Of a DNA stretch of 64,000 nucleotides, positions 1 to 9,167 are shown in pieces. The stretch covers positions 1 to 64,000 of the forward strand of contig SVDN01000003.1 in assembly GCA_015057825.1 (NCBI GenBank), read 5' to 3'. The stretch's first letter is position 1. Each line of letters opens with the position of its first letter. A program made the translations under genes and the position numbers. Below the pieces are notes generated by a model. That model saw only the letters and a program-made list of their open reading frames with translations. It did no database searches and was not told the origin of the DNA. The DNA comes from Lachnospiraceae bacterium. Lineage in GTDB: Bacteria; Bacillota; Clostridia; Lachnospirales; Lachnospiraceae.

Positions 1-64
1 TAAAGGTATTAAGTATGCTGATGAAGTTATTAGACGTAAAGTTGGTAAGACTGGTAAGAAATAA
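1..64 (+). CDS. rplF: 50S ribosomal protein L6, 3' end only
   Basis: The window opens inside a gene. Reading from base 2, the last 20 codons give a Lys/Arg-rich tail ending VGKTGKK before a TAA stop at 62-64. This matches the usual C-terminus of L6 (…VRRKEGKTGK type), and L6 is the expected gene upstream of rplR in the spc operon. Everything upstream lies outside the window, so the identification rests on the tail and gene order. Confidence 0.85.
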   Translation, partial: KGIKYADEVIRRKVGKTGKK

Positions 65-81
65 TTAAAGGAGTGACGAAA

Positions 82-450
82 ATGGTTAGTAAAAAATCAA
101 GAAGCGAAGTTCGCTTAAATAAACATAGAAGATTACGCAATCGTTTCAGCGGTACAGCCGAGAGACCTCGTCTTGCTGTGTTTAGAAGTAATAATCATAT
201 GTATGCTCAAATTATTGACGATGTTGCCGGAAATACTTTAGTTTCAGCTTCAACAGTTCAGAAAGACGTTAAAGCAGAATTAGAGAAGACAAATAACGTT
301 GATGCAGCAGCATACTTAGGAAAAGTAATCGCAAAGAAAGCATTAGAAAAAGGTATTAATGAAGTAGTATTCGATAGAGGCGGCTTCATCTACCAGGGAA
401 AAGTACAGGCATTAGCAGAAGCAGCTCGTGAAGCTGGACTTAATTTCTAG
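82..450 (+). CDS. rplR: 50S ribosomal protein L18
   Basis: 122-aa protein that binds 5S rRNA together with L5 in the central protuberance of the large subunit. The basic N-terminus and the [11 protein letters not shown] stretch (about residues 28-38) are typical, as is the end [14 protein letters not shown] at 73 could extend the frame by three codons, but it lies inside the Shine-Dalgarno run AAAGGAG (67-73), so the ATG at 82 is the start. It is the second gene of the visible part of the spc operon and follows rplF by 17 nt. Confidence 0.97.
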   Translation: MVSKKSRSEVRLNKHRRLRNRFSGTAERPRLAVFRSNNHMYAQIIDDVAGNTLVSASTVQKDVKAELEKTNNVDAAAYLGKVIAKKALEKGINEVVFDRGGFIYQGKVQALAEAAREAGLNF

Positions 451-467
451 GGTAAGGAGGAAGAAAC

Positions 468-977
468 ATGAATCGAACAATCATTGATGCCAGTCAGTTT
501 GAATTACAGGAAAAGGTTGTAACTATCAAACGTGTAACTAAGGTTGTTAAAGGTGGACGTAATATGCGTTTCTCAGCTTTGGTAGTTGTTGGTGACGGCA
601 ATGGACACGTTGGTGTAGGACTTGGAAAAGCAGCTGAAATTCCTGAAGCTATCCGCAAAGGAAAAGAAGATGCTATGAAAAAGCTCATCGAAGTACCACT
701 TGATGCAGCTTCAAGTATTCCTCATGATTTCCTCGGAAAATTCGGCGGCTCAACAGTATTACTCAAGAAGGCTCCTGAAGGTACCGGTGTTATCGCAGGC
801 GGTCCTGCTCGTAACGTACTTGAGCTTGCGGGAATCAGAAATATTCGTACAAAATCTTTAGGATCAAACAATAAACAGAACGTTGTACTTGCAACAATCG
901 ATGGTTTATCACAGCTTAAAACACCTGAACAGGTTGCTAAAAACCGCGGTAAATCAGTTGAAGAAGTACTTGCATAA
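468..977 (+). CDS. rpsE: 30S ribosomal protein S5
   Basis: 169-aa small-subunit protein involved in decoding fidelity and mRNA unwinding at the entry channel. The N-terminal S5 domain shows the [15 protein letters not shown] and [10 protein letters not shown] segments (about residues 29-55). The C-terminal S5 fold follows, with [21 protein letters not shown] strong SD (AAGGAGG) sits about 8 nt before the ATG. Length is normal. It lies between rplR and rpmD in standard spc order. Confidence 0.98.
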   Translation: MNRTIIDASQFELQEKVVTIKRVTKVVKGGRNMRFSALVVVGDGNGHVGVGLGKAAEIPEAIRKGKEDAMKKLIEVPLDAASSIPHDFLGKFGGSTVLLKKAPEGTGVIAGGPARNVLELAGIRNIRTKSLGSNNKQNVVLATIDGLSQLKTPEQVAKNRGKSVEEVLA

Positions 978-992
978 TAGGAGGGTGAGAAA

Positions 993-1175
993 ATGGCAAA
1001 CAAATTAAAAATTACATTAGTAAAATCTCCTATAGGTGCTATTCCAAAGCAGAAAGCTACAGTTGAAGCTTTAGGACTTAAGAAACTTAACAAAACTGTC
1101 GAACTTCCTGATAACGATGCTGTAAGAGGCATGGTTTGGCATGTAAGACATTTAGTTAAAGTTGAAGAAATATAA
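993..1175 (+). CDS. rpmD: 50S ribosomal protein L30
   Basis: 60-aa protein, the usual bacterial L30 length. It begins with the [11 protein letters not shown] strand and contains [18 protein letters not shown] followed by [15 protein letters not shown], the single L30 ferredoxin-like domain. It lies 15 nt after rpsE with an AGGAGG ribosome site. Confidence 0.97.
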   Translation: MANKLKITLVKSPIGAIPKQKATVEALGLKKLNKTVELPDNDAVRGMVWHVRHLVKVEEI

Positions 1176-1199
1176 TAGACCGATAAGGAGGTGCTAAAG

Positions 1200-1640
1200 A
1201 TGGACTTATCTAATTTACATGCAGCTGAAGGCTCAAAACAGAGCAACAATTTCAGAAGAGGCCGTGGACATGGTTCGGGAAACGGCAAAACAGCTGGTAA
1301 AGGACATAAGGGTCAGAAGGCTCGTTCAGGAGCTCCTCGTATTGGATTCGAAGGTGGTCAGATGCCACTCTACAGAAGAATTCCTAAGAGAGGCTTTACA
1401 AATAGAAATACAAAGGATATCGTTGCAATCAATGTTTCGGCATTGGAGAGATTTGACAACGGTACAGACGTAACAGTTGAAATGCTCATCGAATCAGGTG
1501 TTATTAAAAACCCACAGGATGGCGTAAAAATCCTTGGTAAGGGAGAATTAACCAAAAAGCTTAACGTTAAAGTTAATGCAGTAAGTGAATCTGCAAAAGC
1601 TAAAATCGAAGCTGCCGGTGGAACTTGTGAGGTGATCTAA
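1200..1640 (+). CDS. rplO: 50S ribosomal protein L15
   Basis: 146-aa large-subunit assembly protein. The N-terminal third is the Gly/Arg/Lys-rich extension typical of L15 ([19 protein letters not shown]), followed by [22 protein letters not shown] at 1191 is part of the SD sequence AAGGAGG (1185-1191), so the ATG at 1200 is the start. The stop TAA shares its last A with the secY ATG, indicating translational coupling. Confidence 0.97.
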   Translation: MDLSNLHAAEGSKQSNNFRRGRGHGSGNGKTAGKGHKGQKARSGAPRIGFEGGQMPLYRRIPKRGFTNRNTKDIVAINVSALERFDNGTDVTVEMLIESGVIKNPQDGVKILGKGELTKKLNVKVNAVSESAKAKIEAAGGTCEVI

Positions 1641-2962
1641 TGCTGCAGACTGTTGTTAATGCATTTAAGGTAAAAGAAATCAGAAAAAGAATATTATTTA
1701 CATTCTTTATTTTGGTAATAGCAAGACTTGGTTGTCAGATTCCTATTCCGGGAACTGACTCCACAGTCATTGAAAGTGTAATGAGCGGTATATCCACAGG
1801 AGCATTCTCGTTTTTGGATGCCATGACAGGTAGCTCATTCAGCACGATGTCGATCTTTGCATTAAATATTACAACATACATTACAGCATCCATCATCATA
1901 CAGTTATTGACAATAGCTATTCCTCGTCTTGAAGAAATGCAGAAAGATGGCGAGACGGGTAGAAAGAAAATTCAAAAAATTACTCGTTACCTTACAATCA
2001 TCTTAGCTGTTGTTGAAGGTTTGGCTTATTCAATTGGTTTCGGTAATCAGGGTGTATTCGGCGATGTGTCCGCAATGGGCACGGGTCAGTATGTATGGAC
2101 AATAATAGTCTCAGTATTTGTTATGACTGCAGGTGCGGTCGTTTGTATGTGGCTTGGTGAAAGAATAACAGAAAAGGGTATTGGTAACGGTATCTCAATG
2201 ATACTTCTCTTCAACATTATTTCCGGTATGCCGGGCACATTCTACGGATTATACAGAGATTTTATTGCAGGCAAAGATATGGGTCCAAAGATCCTTGCCA
2301 TCGTAATAATCGCAGCGGTTGTTATTGCGGTTATCGTATTTATCGTTTACCTTCAGGGTGGCGAAAGAAGAATATCCGTACAATATGCTAAAAAAGTAAT
2401 TGGTAGAAAAACCATGGGTGGTCAGAACACACATATTCCGATTAAAGTAAACACATCAGGCGTTATCCCTGTAATCTTTGCTTCATCGTTATTGCAGTTC
2501 CCACCGCTTATTGCAAGCTTCGTTTCCGACAATCCGGGAAGCTGGGTTAACTTCTTTAACTCAAAGTATTGGGTTAATCCGGATTACCCAATCTATTCGT
2601 TGGGACTTATAGCTTACGTACTTTTAGTAGTATTCTTCGCATATTTCTACACATCCATAACGTTTAATCCTATGGAAGTAGCAAATAATATGAAGAAACA
2701 GGGTGGTTTTATTCCGGGTATCAGACCGGGTAAACCGACACAGGATTATATAACAACAATTTTAAATAGAATAATCTTTATAGGTGCTATAGGACTTTTA
2801 ATAGTAGCCCTTATTCCAATCGCGGTTTCGGGTTGGTTTGGCGCATCATTATCATTTGGTGGAACATCAATTATCATTATCGTTGGTGTTGTAGTTGAAA
2901 CACTTAAACAGGTTGAGTCAATGATGCTTGTAAGAAATTACAAGGGATTCCTCAACGACTAG
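1640..2962 (+). CDS. secY: Protein translocase subunit SecY
   Basis: 440-aa polytopic membrane protein forming the protein-conducting channel with SecE and SecG. Ten hydrophobic segments alternate with short loops. The cytosolic loops used by ribosome and SecA are recognisable: GGERRISVQYAKK (about residue 240) and PMEVANNMKKQGGFIPGIRPG (about 350-370). Its start overlaps the rplO stop by one base (TAATG). SecA is encoded 42 kb downstream in the same window. Confidence 0.98.
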   Translation: MLQTVVNAFKVKEIRKRILFTFFILVIARLGCQIPIPGTDSTVIESVMSGISTGAFSFLDAMTGSSFSTMSIFALNITTYITASIIIQLLTIAIPRLEEMQKDGETGRKKIQKITRYLTIILAVVEGLAYSIGFGNQGVFGDVSAMGTGQYVWTIIVSVFVMTAGAVVCMWLGERITEKGIGNGISMILLFNIISGMPGTFYGLYRDFIAGKDMGPKILAIVIIAAVVIAVIVFIVYLQGGERRISVQYAKKVIGRKTMGGQNTHIPIKVNTSGVIPVIFASSLLQFPPLIASFVSDNPGSWVNFFNSKYWVNPDYPIYSLGLIAYVLLVVFFAYFYTSITFNPMEVANNMKKQGGFIPGIRPGKPTQDYITTILNRIIFIGAIGLLIVALIPIAVSGWFGASLSFGGTSIIIIVGVVVETLKQVESMMLVRNYKGFLND

Positions 2963-2979
2963 TGTAGGAGGAAAATGAA

Positions 2980-3624
2980 ATGAAATTAATCATGTTAGGC
3001 GCACCGGGTGCCGGAAAAGGCACTCAGGCAAAAATGATTGCTGAGAAATACAATATCCCTCATATCTCAACAGGTGATATTTTCAGAGCAAACATTAAAG
3101 AGGGAACAGAGCTTGGAAAGAAAGCCAAATCTTACATGGATGCAGGCGGACTTGTTCCGGATGAATTGGTTGTGGATTTGGTAGTAGACAGAGTTGGTCA
3201 GGCAGACTGCAAGAACGGTTACGTACTTGACGGTTTCCCAAGAACAATTCCTCAAGCCGAAAGTCTTGATGCAGCACTTGCAAAAACAGGTGACAAAGTT
3301 GATTATGCTATCAACATTGAAGTACCTGATCAGAATATCATCGACCGTATGGGCGGAAGAAGAGCATGTGTAGCTTGCGGTGCAACTTATCACATTGTAA
3401 ACATTCCACCTAAAAAAGAAGGTGTATGCGATAAATGCGGTGAAAGCCTCATTCTTCGTGATGATGATAAACCGGAAACGGTTAAGAAAAGATTAGAAGT
3501 TTACCATGAACAGACAGAACCGTTGATTAAATACTACAAAGCAAAAAATGCCGAAGTTGAAATCGACGGAACAATGGATATGAATGACGTATTTGATGCC
3601 ATTGTAAAATTATTAGGAGCTTAA
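2980..3624 (+). CDS. adk: Adenylate kinase with zinc-binding LID
   Basis: 214-aa cytosolic enzyme interconverting ATP + AMP and 2 ADP. The P-loop [10 protein letters not shown] is at residues 8-17 and the DGFPRT motif at about 84-89. The LID domain (about 125-160) carries Cys130, Cys133, Cys150 and Cys153, the four-cysteine zinc site common in Gram-positive long-form adenylate kinases. An out-of-frame ATG at 2975 is ignored; the ATG at 2980 continues the homologous frame. Typical spc-operon position between secY and map. Confidence 0.98.
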   Translation: MKLIMLGAPGAGKGTQAKMIAEKYNIPHISTGDIFRANIKEGTELGKKAKSYMDAGGLVPDELVVDLVVDRVGQADCKNGYVLDGFPRTIPQAESLDAALAKTGDKVDYAINIEVPDQNIIDRMGGRRACVACGATYHIVNIPPKKEGVCDKCGESLILRDDDKPETVKKRLEVYHEQTEPLIKYYKAKNAEVEIDGTMDMNDVFDAIVKLLGA

Positions 3625-3629
3625 GTGAT

Positions 3630-4379
3630 ATGTCAGTAACAATAAAATCCGAGAGAGAAATTGCATTAATGAGAGAATCCGGAAAAATATTGGCTGATGT
3701 TCATAATAGGTTGGCTGAAGAAATAAAGCCGGGCATTACAACCAAGGATATTGATAAGTTCGGTTACGAACTTATCAAGAAACATGGTTGCATACCTTCT
3801 TTTTTGAACTACAATGGATATCCGGCTTCGATATGCGTATCCGTGAATGACGAAGTTGTACACGGAATACCGTCAAGTGAGAGAGTACTTTATGAAGGCG
3901 ATATTGTTAGTCTTGACGCAGGAGTAATTCATAAAGGATATCACTCGGACGCTGCAAGAACATACGGCGTCGGAAAAATCAGTAAAGAAGCTGAGCAACT
4001 GATTAAGGTTACCAAAGATAGTTTTTTTGAAGGAATAAAGTTTGCAAAGGCCGGAAATCATCTTCATGATATTTCCAATGCAATCGGCCATTATTGCGAA
4101 AGTTTCGGATACGGAGTTGTAAGAGATTTGGTTGGTCACGGAATCGGCCAAAACTTGCACGAAGATCCTCAGATACCTAACTTTGTAACAAAGAGAAAAG
4201 GTATCTTGCTTCAACCGGGAATGACATTGGCCGTTGAACCAATGGTAAACATAGGACGCCCGGACGTATGCTGGCTGGATGATGATTGGACCGTTGTAAC
4301 GGAAGATGAATCATTATCGGCACATTACGAAAACACTATTTTAATTACTACAGGTGAACCTGAGATTTTATCACTTTAA
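3630..4379 (+). CDS. map: Methionine aminopeptidase, type I
   Basis: 249-aa metalloenzyme removing the N-terminal Met from nascent proteins. All five metal ligands of the pita-bread fold can be placed: Asp96, Asp107, His170 (in GHGIGQNLHEDP), Glu203 (EPM) and Glu234, plus the substrate-binding His79. There is no N-terminal SH3-binding or zinc extension. It lies 5 nt after adk. Confidence 0.97.
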   Translation: MSVTIKSEREIALMRESGKILADVHNRLAEEIKPGITTKDIDKFGYELIKKHGCIPSFLNYNGYPASICVSVNDEVVHGIPSSERVLYEGDIVSLDAGVIHKGYHSDAARTYGVGKISKEAEQLIKVTKDSFFEGIKFAKAGNHLHDISNAIGHYCESFGYGVVRDLVGHGIGQNLHEDPQIPNFVTKRKGILLQPGMTLAVEPMVNIGRPDVCWLDDDWTVVTEDESLSAHYENTILITTGEPEILSL

Positions 4380-4389
4380 TGAGGTGCGT

Positions 4390-4674
4390 ATGGAACGTTA
4401 CGAGATTGGTTCGTTTGTATTTTCCAAAGCAGGTCACGATATCGGAACAATATATCTGATAATCGATAAAAGCGCCGGACGGCTTATCTTGGCGGACGGA
4501 AAGCAAAAAACACAGGAGAATCCAAAAGTTAAAAACGTAAAACATGTTTCATGGATTAATTACTGTGATGAAGCTTTAAAGAAAAAGCTTGAAGCAAAAC
4601 AAAAAGTAACCGACGAGGAAATAAAATACGCAATAAAGTGTTATAAGCACACCAAAATTTTGGAGGAAGTATAA
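4390..4674 (+). CDS. KOW-domain RNA-binding protein (L14e/L6e/L27e-like)
   Basis: 94-aa protein with an N-terminal KOW-like segment (YEIGSFVFSKAGHDIGTIY) and a Lys-rich remainder. Small proteins of this type are regularly found between map and infA in Clostridia and are annotated as ribosomal L14E/L6E/L27E-like; their role is not established. The frame is open further upstream, but GAGGTG at 4381-4386 places the start at the ATG at 4390. The stop directly abuts the infA ATG. Confidence 0.85.
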   Translation: MERYEIGSFVFSKAGHDIGTIYLIIDKSAGRLILADGKQKTQENPKVKNVKHVSWINYCDEALKKKLEAKQKVTDEEIKYAIKCYKHTKILEEV

Positions 4675-4893
4675 ATGTCAAAAGCTGACGTTATTGAAAT
4701 TGAAGGAACAGTTGTTGAAAAATTACCTAATGCCATGTTTCAGGTTGAGCTTGAAAATGGACACAGAGTATTGGCACATATCAGTGGAAAGCTTCGTATG
4801 AACTACATTCGAATCTTGCCTGGAGACAAAGTAACAATAGAATTATCGCCTTACGATCTTTCAAAAGGAAGAATTATTTGGCGAGACAAATAA
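4675..4893 (+). CDS. infA: Translation initiation factor IF-1
   Basis: 72-aa single OB-fold protein that occupies the ribosomal A site during initiation. The sequence [19 protein letters not shown] and the stretch [20 protein letters not shown] are typical IF-1. It starts immediately after the KOW-protein stop (TAA ATG), and the SD (GGAGG) lies in the end of that upstream gene. Confidence 0.98.
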   Translation: MSKADVIEIEGTVVEKLPNAMFQVELENGHRVLAHISGKLRMNYIRILPGDKVTIELSPYDLSKGRIIWRDK

Positions 4894-4900
4894 GTTTTGC

Positions 4901-4929
4901 TTGCATATTGAATTTGATAGTGATATAAT
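4901..4929 (+). promoter_or_regulatory. Internal sigma-A promoter ahead of rpmJ
   Basis: TTGCAT (4901-4906), a 17-bp spacer and TATAAT (4924-4929). A TG dinucleotide one base before the -10 makes it an extended -10. It would start transcription about 25 nt before the rpmJ start codon, giving the rpmJ-rpsM-rpsK-rpsD-rpoA-rplQ block its own promoter within the long ribosomal operon. Confidence 0.7.
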
Positions 4930-4963
4930 GCAATGTGGACTTTTTCTGAAAGGAGGATTTACT

Positions 4964-5077
4964 GTGAAGGTTAGATCATCAGTTAAACCAATTTGCGAAA
5001 AATGCAAAGTTATCAAAAGAAAAGGTAGTATCAGAATAATCTGTGAAAACCCAAAACATAAGCAGAGACAGGGCTAA
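4964..5077 (+). CDS. rpmJ: 50S ribosomal protein L36 (zinc-ribbon form)
   Basis: A 37-codon gene starting with GTG. It reads [18 protein letters not shown] and ends HKQRQG. Cys11, Cys14, Cys27 and His32 form the zinc site of the C+ type of L36, and 37 residues is the standard length. An AGGAGG SD at 4951-4956 is 7 nt upstream of the GTG. It is the expected gene between infA and rpsM. Confidence 0.97.
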   Translation: MKVRSSVKPICEKCKVIKRKGSIRIICENPKHKQRQG

Positions 5078-5169
5078 TACCTTGTTTTTTGCATGTAGCA
5101 AAGGCGGCTGGCAGTAAATTTATTTTTGCTGTTTAAAATATTAATAAAATACTAATGGAGGTAATACAA

Positions 5170-5538
5170 ATGGCTCGTATTTCCGGTGTTGATTTACCAA
5201 GAGACAAGCGTGTTGAAATCGGCTTAACATACATTTACGGTATTGGTGTTGAAAGCTCAAAGAAGATTTTGGCAGAAGCCGGTGTAAACCCAGATACACG
5301 CGTTAGAGATTTAACAGATGATGAAGTTAAAAAACTTGCTGCAATCATCGAAGAATCTTACACAGTTGAAGGTGAATTGAGAAGAGAAATCGCTCTTAAT
5401 ATTAAGCGATTACAAGAAATAGGATGTTATAGAGGCATCCGCCATAGAAAAGGACTCCCTGTTCGCGGTCAGAAAACAAAGACCAATGCAAGAACAAGAA
5501 AAGGTCCTAAGAGAACTGTTGCAAACAAGAAAAAATAA
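5170..5538 (+). CDS. rpsM: 30S ribosomal protein S13
   Basis: 122-aa head protein contacting the P-site tRNA and the large subunit. It begins [26 protein letters not shown] and has the basic C-terminal tail [15 protein letters not shown]. An in-frame ATG at 5155 is rejected because GGAGGT (5157-5162) is the SD for the ATG at 5170. The 92-nt gap after rpmJ holds only short weak stems. Confidence 0.97.
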   Translation: MARISGVDLPRDKRVEIGLTYIYGIGVESSKKILAEAGVNPDTRVRDLTDDEVKKLAAIIEESYTVEGELRREIALNIKRLQEIGCYRGIRHRKGLPVRGQKTKTNARTRKGPKRTVANKKK

Positions 5539-5637
5539 TTGTTAGTTTTATTCGGGCAACAGTGTTGTCGTGCGTAAGCACATTTTTTTAGAAACACGTA
5601 AACAAGAAATAACAATAAGGAAAGGTTAGTTTTAAAA

Positions 5638-6033
5638 ATGGCTAAAAAAGTTACAAAAAAAGTGACAAAAAAGCGCGTTAAGAAAAACGTTGAACGAGGA
5701 CAGGCACATATTCAGTCATCTTTTAACAACACAATTGTTACACTTACAGATACTGAAGGAAATGCTTTATCATGGGCTAGTGCCGGTGGTCTTGGATTTA
5801 GAGGTTCAAGGAAATCTACACCTTATGCAGCTCAAATGGCGGCTGAAACTGCTACAAAAGCAGCTTTGGTACACGGACTCAAAACAGTTGATGTTTTCGT
5901 AAAAGGTCCGGGATCAGGAAGAGAAGCAGCTATCCGTGCATTGCAGGCATGTGGACTTGAAGTAACAAGTATTAGGGACGTGACACCGGTTCCACATAAC
6001 GGATGTCGTCCACCAAAACGTAGAAGAGTCTGA
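5638..6033 (+). CDS. rpsK: 30S ribosomal protein S11
   Basis: 131-aa platform protein lining the mRNA exit region. The core [16 protein letters not shown] and the C-terminal [18 protein letters not shown] are diagnostic. The N-terminus has a Lys/Val-rich repeat ([16 protein letters not shown]). It is preceded by a 99-nt gap, unusually large for this operon, containing a small GTGC-GTAA-GCAC hairpin followed by seven T (5570-5589). Confidence 0.97.
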   Translation: MAKKVTKKVTKKRVKKNVERGQAHIQSSFNNTIVTLTDTEGNALSWASAGGLGFRGSRKSTPYAAQMAAETATKAALVHGLKTVDVFVKGPGSGREAAIRALQACGLEVTSIRDVTPVPHNGCRPPKRRRV

Positions 6034-6050
6034 TAGGAGGTGCAATTTAG

Positions 6051-6644
6051 ATGGCAGTAAATAGAGTTCCTGTTCTTAAAAGATGCAGATCACTTGGATT
6101 AGATCCAATTTATTTAGGAATAGATAAAAAATCAAAAAGAGAATCAAAAAGAGCCAACAAGAAAATTAGTGAATATGGTCTTCAGTTAAGAGAAAAACAG
6201 AAAGCTAAATTTATCTACGGCGTACTTGAAAAACCATTCAGAAATTACTATGAAAAAGCTAAACGTCAAAAAGGTCAGACAGGTGAAAACCTTATGACAA
6301 TGCTTGAAACAAGACTTGACAATGTAATTTTCCGTATGGGATTTGCAAGAACAAGAAGAGAATCAAGACAGGTTGTTGATCACAAGCATGTTTTAGTAAA
6401 CGGTAAATGTGTAAACATTCCTTCATACTTAGTTAAAGCAGGCGATGTAATCGAAATTAAAGAAAACAGCAAGTCAATGACAAGATTTAAAGAAATCATG
6501 GAAGTTACAGGATCAAGATTGATTCCTTCATGGCTTGATGTTGACCAGGAAAACTTCAAAGGTACGGTTAAAGAGTTACCTTTAAGAGAAAACATCGATG
6601 TACCTGTAAACGAAGTGTTAATCGTCGAGTTATATTCAAGATAA
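6051..6644 (+). CDS. rpsD: 30S ribosomal protein S4 (zinc-free form)
   Basis: 197-aa primary 16S rRNA-binding protein. The N-terminal zinc-finger cysteines of the C+ form are absent, so this is the C- paralogue type. The S4 RNA-binding domain is visible in [20 protein letters not shown]… [19 protein letters not shown] (about residues 84-128). In many bacteria S4 represses its own operon; no such control element could be assigned here. Good SD (AGGAGGTG). Confidence 0.97.
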   Translation: MAVNRVPVLKRCRSLGLDPIYLGIDKKSKRESKRANKKISEYGLQLREKQKAKFIYGVLEKPFRNYYEKAKRQKGQTGENLMTMLETRLDNVIFRMGFARTRRESRQVVDHKHVLVNGKCVNIPSYLVKAGDVIEIKENSKSMTRFKEIMEVTGSRLIPSWLDVDQENFKGTVKELPLRENIDVPVNEVLIVELYSR

Positions 6645-6689
6645 TAAATGCGGCTAGCACATAATAAAGAATGAAGGAGGGGCTAAGTA

Positions 6690-7649
6690 GTGTTCGATTT
6701 TCAAAAGCCAAATATTGAGACAGCTGAAATTTCAGAAGATAAAAGATACGGAAGATTTGTTGTAGAACCTTTGGAAAGAGGTTATGGTACAACATTGGGT
6801 AATTCTTTAAGAAGAATTATGCTTTCATCTTTACCGGGTGCTGCTGTAAGTCAGGTTAAAATTGATGGCGTTTTACACGAATTCTCATCAATACCGGGCG
6901 TTAAAGAAGATGTTACGGAAATTATCATGAACATCAAATCTTTGGCAATCCGCAACAACAGCGAATCAGATGATCCGAAAGTAGCTTACATCGAATTTAC
7001 AGGTGAAGGCGTTGTAACAGCTGCTGACATTCACGCTGACTCAGACATTGAAATATTAAATCCTGATTTGGTAATTGCTACACTTAACGGTGGAGCAGAC
7101 AGCAAATTATACATGGAATTGACTATCACTAAAGGTAGAGGATATGTAAGCGCTGACAAGAACAAAAACGATGAATTACCAATCGGAGTTATCTCAATTG
7201 ATTCAATTTACACACCTGTTGAGCGTGTAAACCTTTCAATCGAGAATACTCGTGTAGGTCAGATTACTGACTTTGACAAGCTTACATTAGATGTATACAC
7301 AAACGGAACATTACATCCGGATGAAGCTGTCAGCTTAGCAGCAAAAGTTTTAAGTGAACACTTAAGTCTGTTCATCAATCTTTCGGAAATCGCAGAGACC
7401 GCAGATGTTATGGTTGAAACAAAGAGCGATGAAAACGTTAAAGTTTTGGAAATGAACATAGATGAATTAGAATTATCTGTTCGTTCATACAATTGTCTTA
7501 AGAGAGCCGGTATCAACACTGTTGAAGAGTTGACCAACAAAACATCTGAAGACATGATGAAAGTAAGAAACCTTGGACGTAAGTCATTAGATGAAGTCCT
7601 TTTGAAATTAAAAGAACTTGGATTGAAATTAAAGGAAAGCGAAGAATAA
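6690..7649 (+). CDS. rpoA: RNA polymerase subunit alpha
   Basis: 319-aa subunit. The N-terminal dimerisation/assembly domain (about 1-230) contains [22 protein letters not shown]. The C-terminal domain (about 250-312) has the helix-hairpin-helix region [19 protein letters not shown]… [11 protein letters not shown] used for UP-element and activator contacts. The start codon is GTG at 6690, supported by AAGGAGG at 6674-6680. Confidence 0.98.
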   Translation: MFDFQKPNIETAEISEDKRYGRFVVEPLERGYGTTLGNSLRRIMLSSLPGAAVSQVKIDGVLHEFSSIPGVKEDVTEIIMNIKSLAIRNNSESDDPKVAYIEFTGEGVVTAADIHADSDIEILNPDLVIATLNGGADSKLYMELTITKGRGYVSADKNKNDELPIGVISIDSIYTPVERVNLSIENTRVGQITDFDKLTLDVYTNGTLHPDEAVSLAAKVLSEHLSLFINLSEIAETADVMVETKSDENVKVLEMNIDELELSVRSYNCLKRAGINTVEELTNKTSEDMMKVRNLGRKSLDEVLLKLKELGLKLKESEE

Positions 7650-7684
7650 TCCTTTGATATTCAAAACAATTAGGAGGTTTAGAC

Positions 7685-8191
7685 ATGGCAGGTTACAGAA
7701 AACTTGGAAGAACTGCAAGCCAGCGTAAAGCGCTTATTCGTGGCCAGGTAACTGCTTTATTATACAACGGAAAAATTGTTACAACAGAAAGCAAAGCAAA
7801 AGAAATCCGCAGAGTTGCTGAAGGTTTAATTGCCGCTGCTGTTAGAGAAAAAGACAATTTTGAAGAAGTAACCGTAAAAGCAAAAGTTGCCCGCAAAGAT
7901 AAAGACGGCAAGAGAGTTAAAGAAGTTGTTGACGGTAAGAAAGTAACAGTTTTCGATGAAGTTGACAAAAAAATCAAAAAAGACTCTCCATCACGTTTAC
8001 ATGCAAGAAGAGAAATGCTTAAAGTTCTCTATCCTGTAAAAGAAGACGGAAAAGACGTAGACATGGTTGCAAAATTATTTGATGAAGTAGCACCTAAATA
8101 TGCTAACCGTAACGGTGGTTACACAAGAATCGTTAAGATTGGTCAGCGTAAAGGTGACGCAGCTATGGAAGTATTACTTGAGTTAGTATAA
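7685..8191 (+). CDS. rplQ: 50S ribosomal protein L17 with internal insertion
   Basis: 168 aa, against roughly 112-130 for most L17. The N-terminal core (YRKLGRTASQRKALIRG) and C-terminal core (RLHARREMLKVLYP… GGYTRIVKIGQRKGDAAMEVLLELV) are normal. The extra length is a charged, Lys/Val-rich insertion at about residues 57-104. It is in frame with no break, so it looks like a lineage-specific expansion rather than an error. It ends the alpha operon, followed at once by a strong terminator. Confidence 0.95.
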   Translation: MAGYRKLGRTASQRKALIRGQVTALLYNGKIVTTESKAKEIRRVAEGLIAAAVREKDNFEEVTVKAKVARKDKDGKRVKEVVDGKKVTVFDEVDKKIKKDSPSRLHARREMLKVLYPVKEDGKDVDMVAKLFDEVAPKYANRNGGYTRIVKIGQRKGDAAMEVLLELV

Positions 8192-8213
8192 TTTAATTAA
8201 TATTTAAAGAGTC

Positions 8214-8249
8214 AGAGCAGCACTTACAGTTTGTAGGTGCTGCTCTTTT
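8214..8249 (+). terminator. Intrinsic terminator of the ribosomal operon
   Basis: A 14-bp stem (8214-8227 with 8233-8246, one G-T pair), a 5-nt loop and a short T run. It sits 22 bp after rplQ and closes the spc/alpha transcription unit. Confidence 0.93.
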
Positions 8250-8252
8250 GTG

Positions 8253-8281
8253 TTGAAAATAAGGGACAAATCATATATAAT
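8253..8281 (+). promoter_or_regulatory. Promoter of the ecfA1-ecfA2-ecfT-truA unit
   Basis: TTGAAA (8253-8258), 17-bp spacer, TATAAT (8276-8281), placed directly behind the rplQ terminator. The predicted start near 8288 excludes the upstream GTG at 8250 as the ecfA1 start codon. Confidence 0.75.
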
Positions 8282-8312
8282 AACTCTTGCAATATTAAGG
8301 AATTCGATAAAA

Positions 8313-9167
8313 ATGAGTATAGTAAAATCAGAAAATTTATTTTTTGAATATGAATATATGGATGAGAGCGCAGAGGAAGTCAAAAAAACTCATGCGCTTA
8401 TTGGCGTGGATATAGATATTAAGCAAGGCGAGTTTGTGGCCATTGTAGGCCATAACGGATCGGGAAAATCAACATTTGCCAAACATATAAATGCAATACT
8501 TCGTCCCACAAAAGGAAAAATATTTGTAGACGGTATGGACACGGCAGATGAGAAAAAGCTTTGGAATATCAGACAGGAAGCGGGAATGGTTTTCCAAAAT
8601 CCGGATAATCAAATTATCGGTTACAGCATTGAGGAAGATGTGGCTTTTGCCTTGGAAAACATCGGCGTGGAAAGTAAAGAAATGCATAAAAGAGTGGAAG
8701 ATGCCCTCATTGCGGTAAACATGCTTGACCTTAGGGAAAAATCGCCAAATAATTTATCCGGCGGACAAAAGCAAAGAGTGGCAATTGCCGGTGTACTTGC
8801 AATGAAGCCAAAATGCATAGTTCTTGACGAACCGACGGCAATGCTGGATCCGGGCGGCAGAGCGGAAGTAATAAGGACTGTTTTGGAACTGAACAAAAAA
8901 GAACATGTAAGCATAATATTAATAACTCATTATATGGAAGAAGCGGTGGATGCCGACAGGATTATTGTAATGGATGATGGCAAAGTCGCAATGAGCGGGA
9001 CGCCCAAAGAAGTTTTTTCAAAAACAGAAGAGCTTATTAACTTGGGTCTGGAACTTCCGCCGGTTACCAAATTGGCCTACGAGCTGAAAAAAGAAGGCCT
9101 TGATTTGGAAGACGGCATAATAACATATGATGAATTGGTAAAAGGATTAAAGGGATTAAAAAGATAA
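8313..9167 (+). CDS. ecfA1: ECF transporter ATPase EcfA1
   Basis: 284-aa ABC ATPase, half of the energising module shared by energy-coupling factor vitamin/metal transporters. Walker A GHNGSGKST, Q-loop FQNPDNQIIGYSI, signature LSGGQKQRVAIAG, Walker B CIVLDEPTAMLDP and a switch His (ILITHYMEEA) are all present. The frame is open back to a GTG at 8250, but that lies in the terminator and before the predicted transcription start; the ATG at 8313 with AAGGA upstream is preferred. It overlaps ecfA2 by one base. Confidence 0.95.
   Translation: MSIVKSENLFFEYEYMDESAEEVKKTHALIGVDIDIKQGEFVAIVGHNGSGKSTFAKHINAILRPTKGKIFVDGMDTADEKKLWNIRQEAGMVFQNPDNQIIGYSIEEDVAFALENIGVESKEMHKRVEDALIAVNMLDLREKSPNNLSGGQKQRVAIAGVLAMKPKCIVLDEPTAMLDPGGRAEVIRTVLELNKKEHVSIILITHYMEEAVDADRIIVMDDGKVAMSGTPKEVFSKTEELINLGLELPPVTKLAYELKKEGLDLEDGIITYDELVKGLKGLKR

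Noticed and set aside
722..1288. 188-codon open frame on the minus strand across rpsE, rpmD and rplO
   Set aside because: It is antisense to three certain ribosomal genes, has no SD and its composition mirrors the genes opposite.
8250..8312. Upstream extension of ecfA1 from a GTG at 8250
   Set aside because: The codon lies at the end of the rplQ terminator and before the likely transcription start; the ATG at 8313 begins the conserved ATPase domain.
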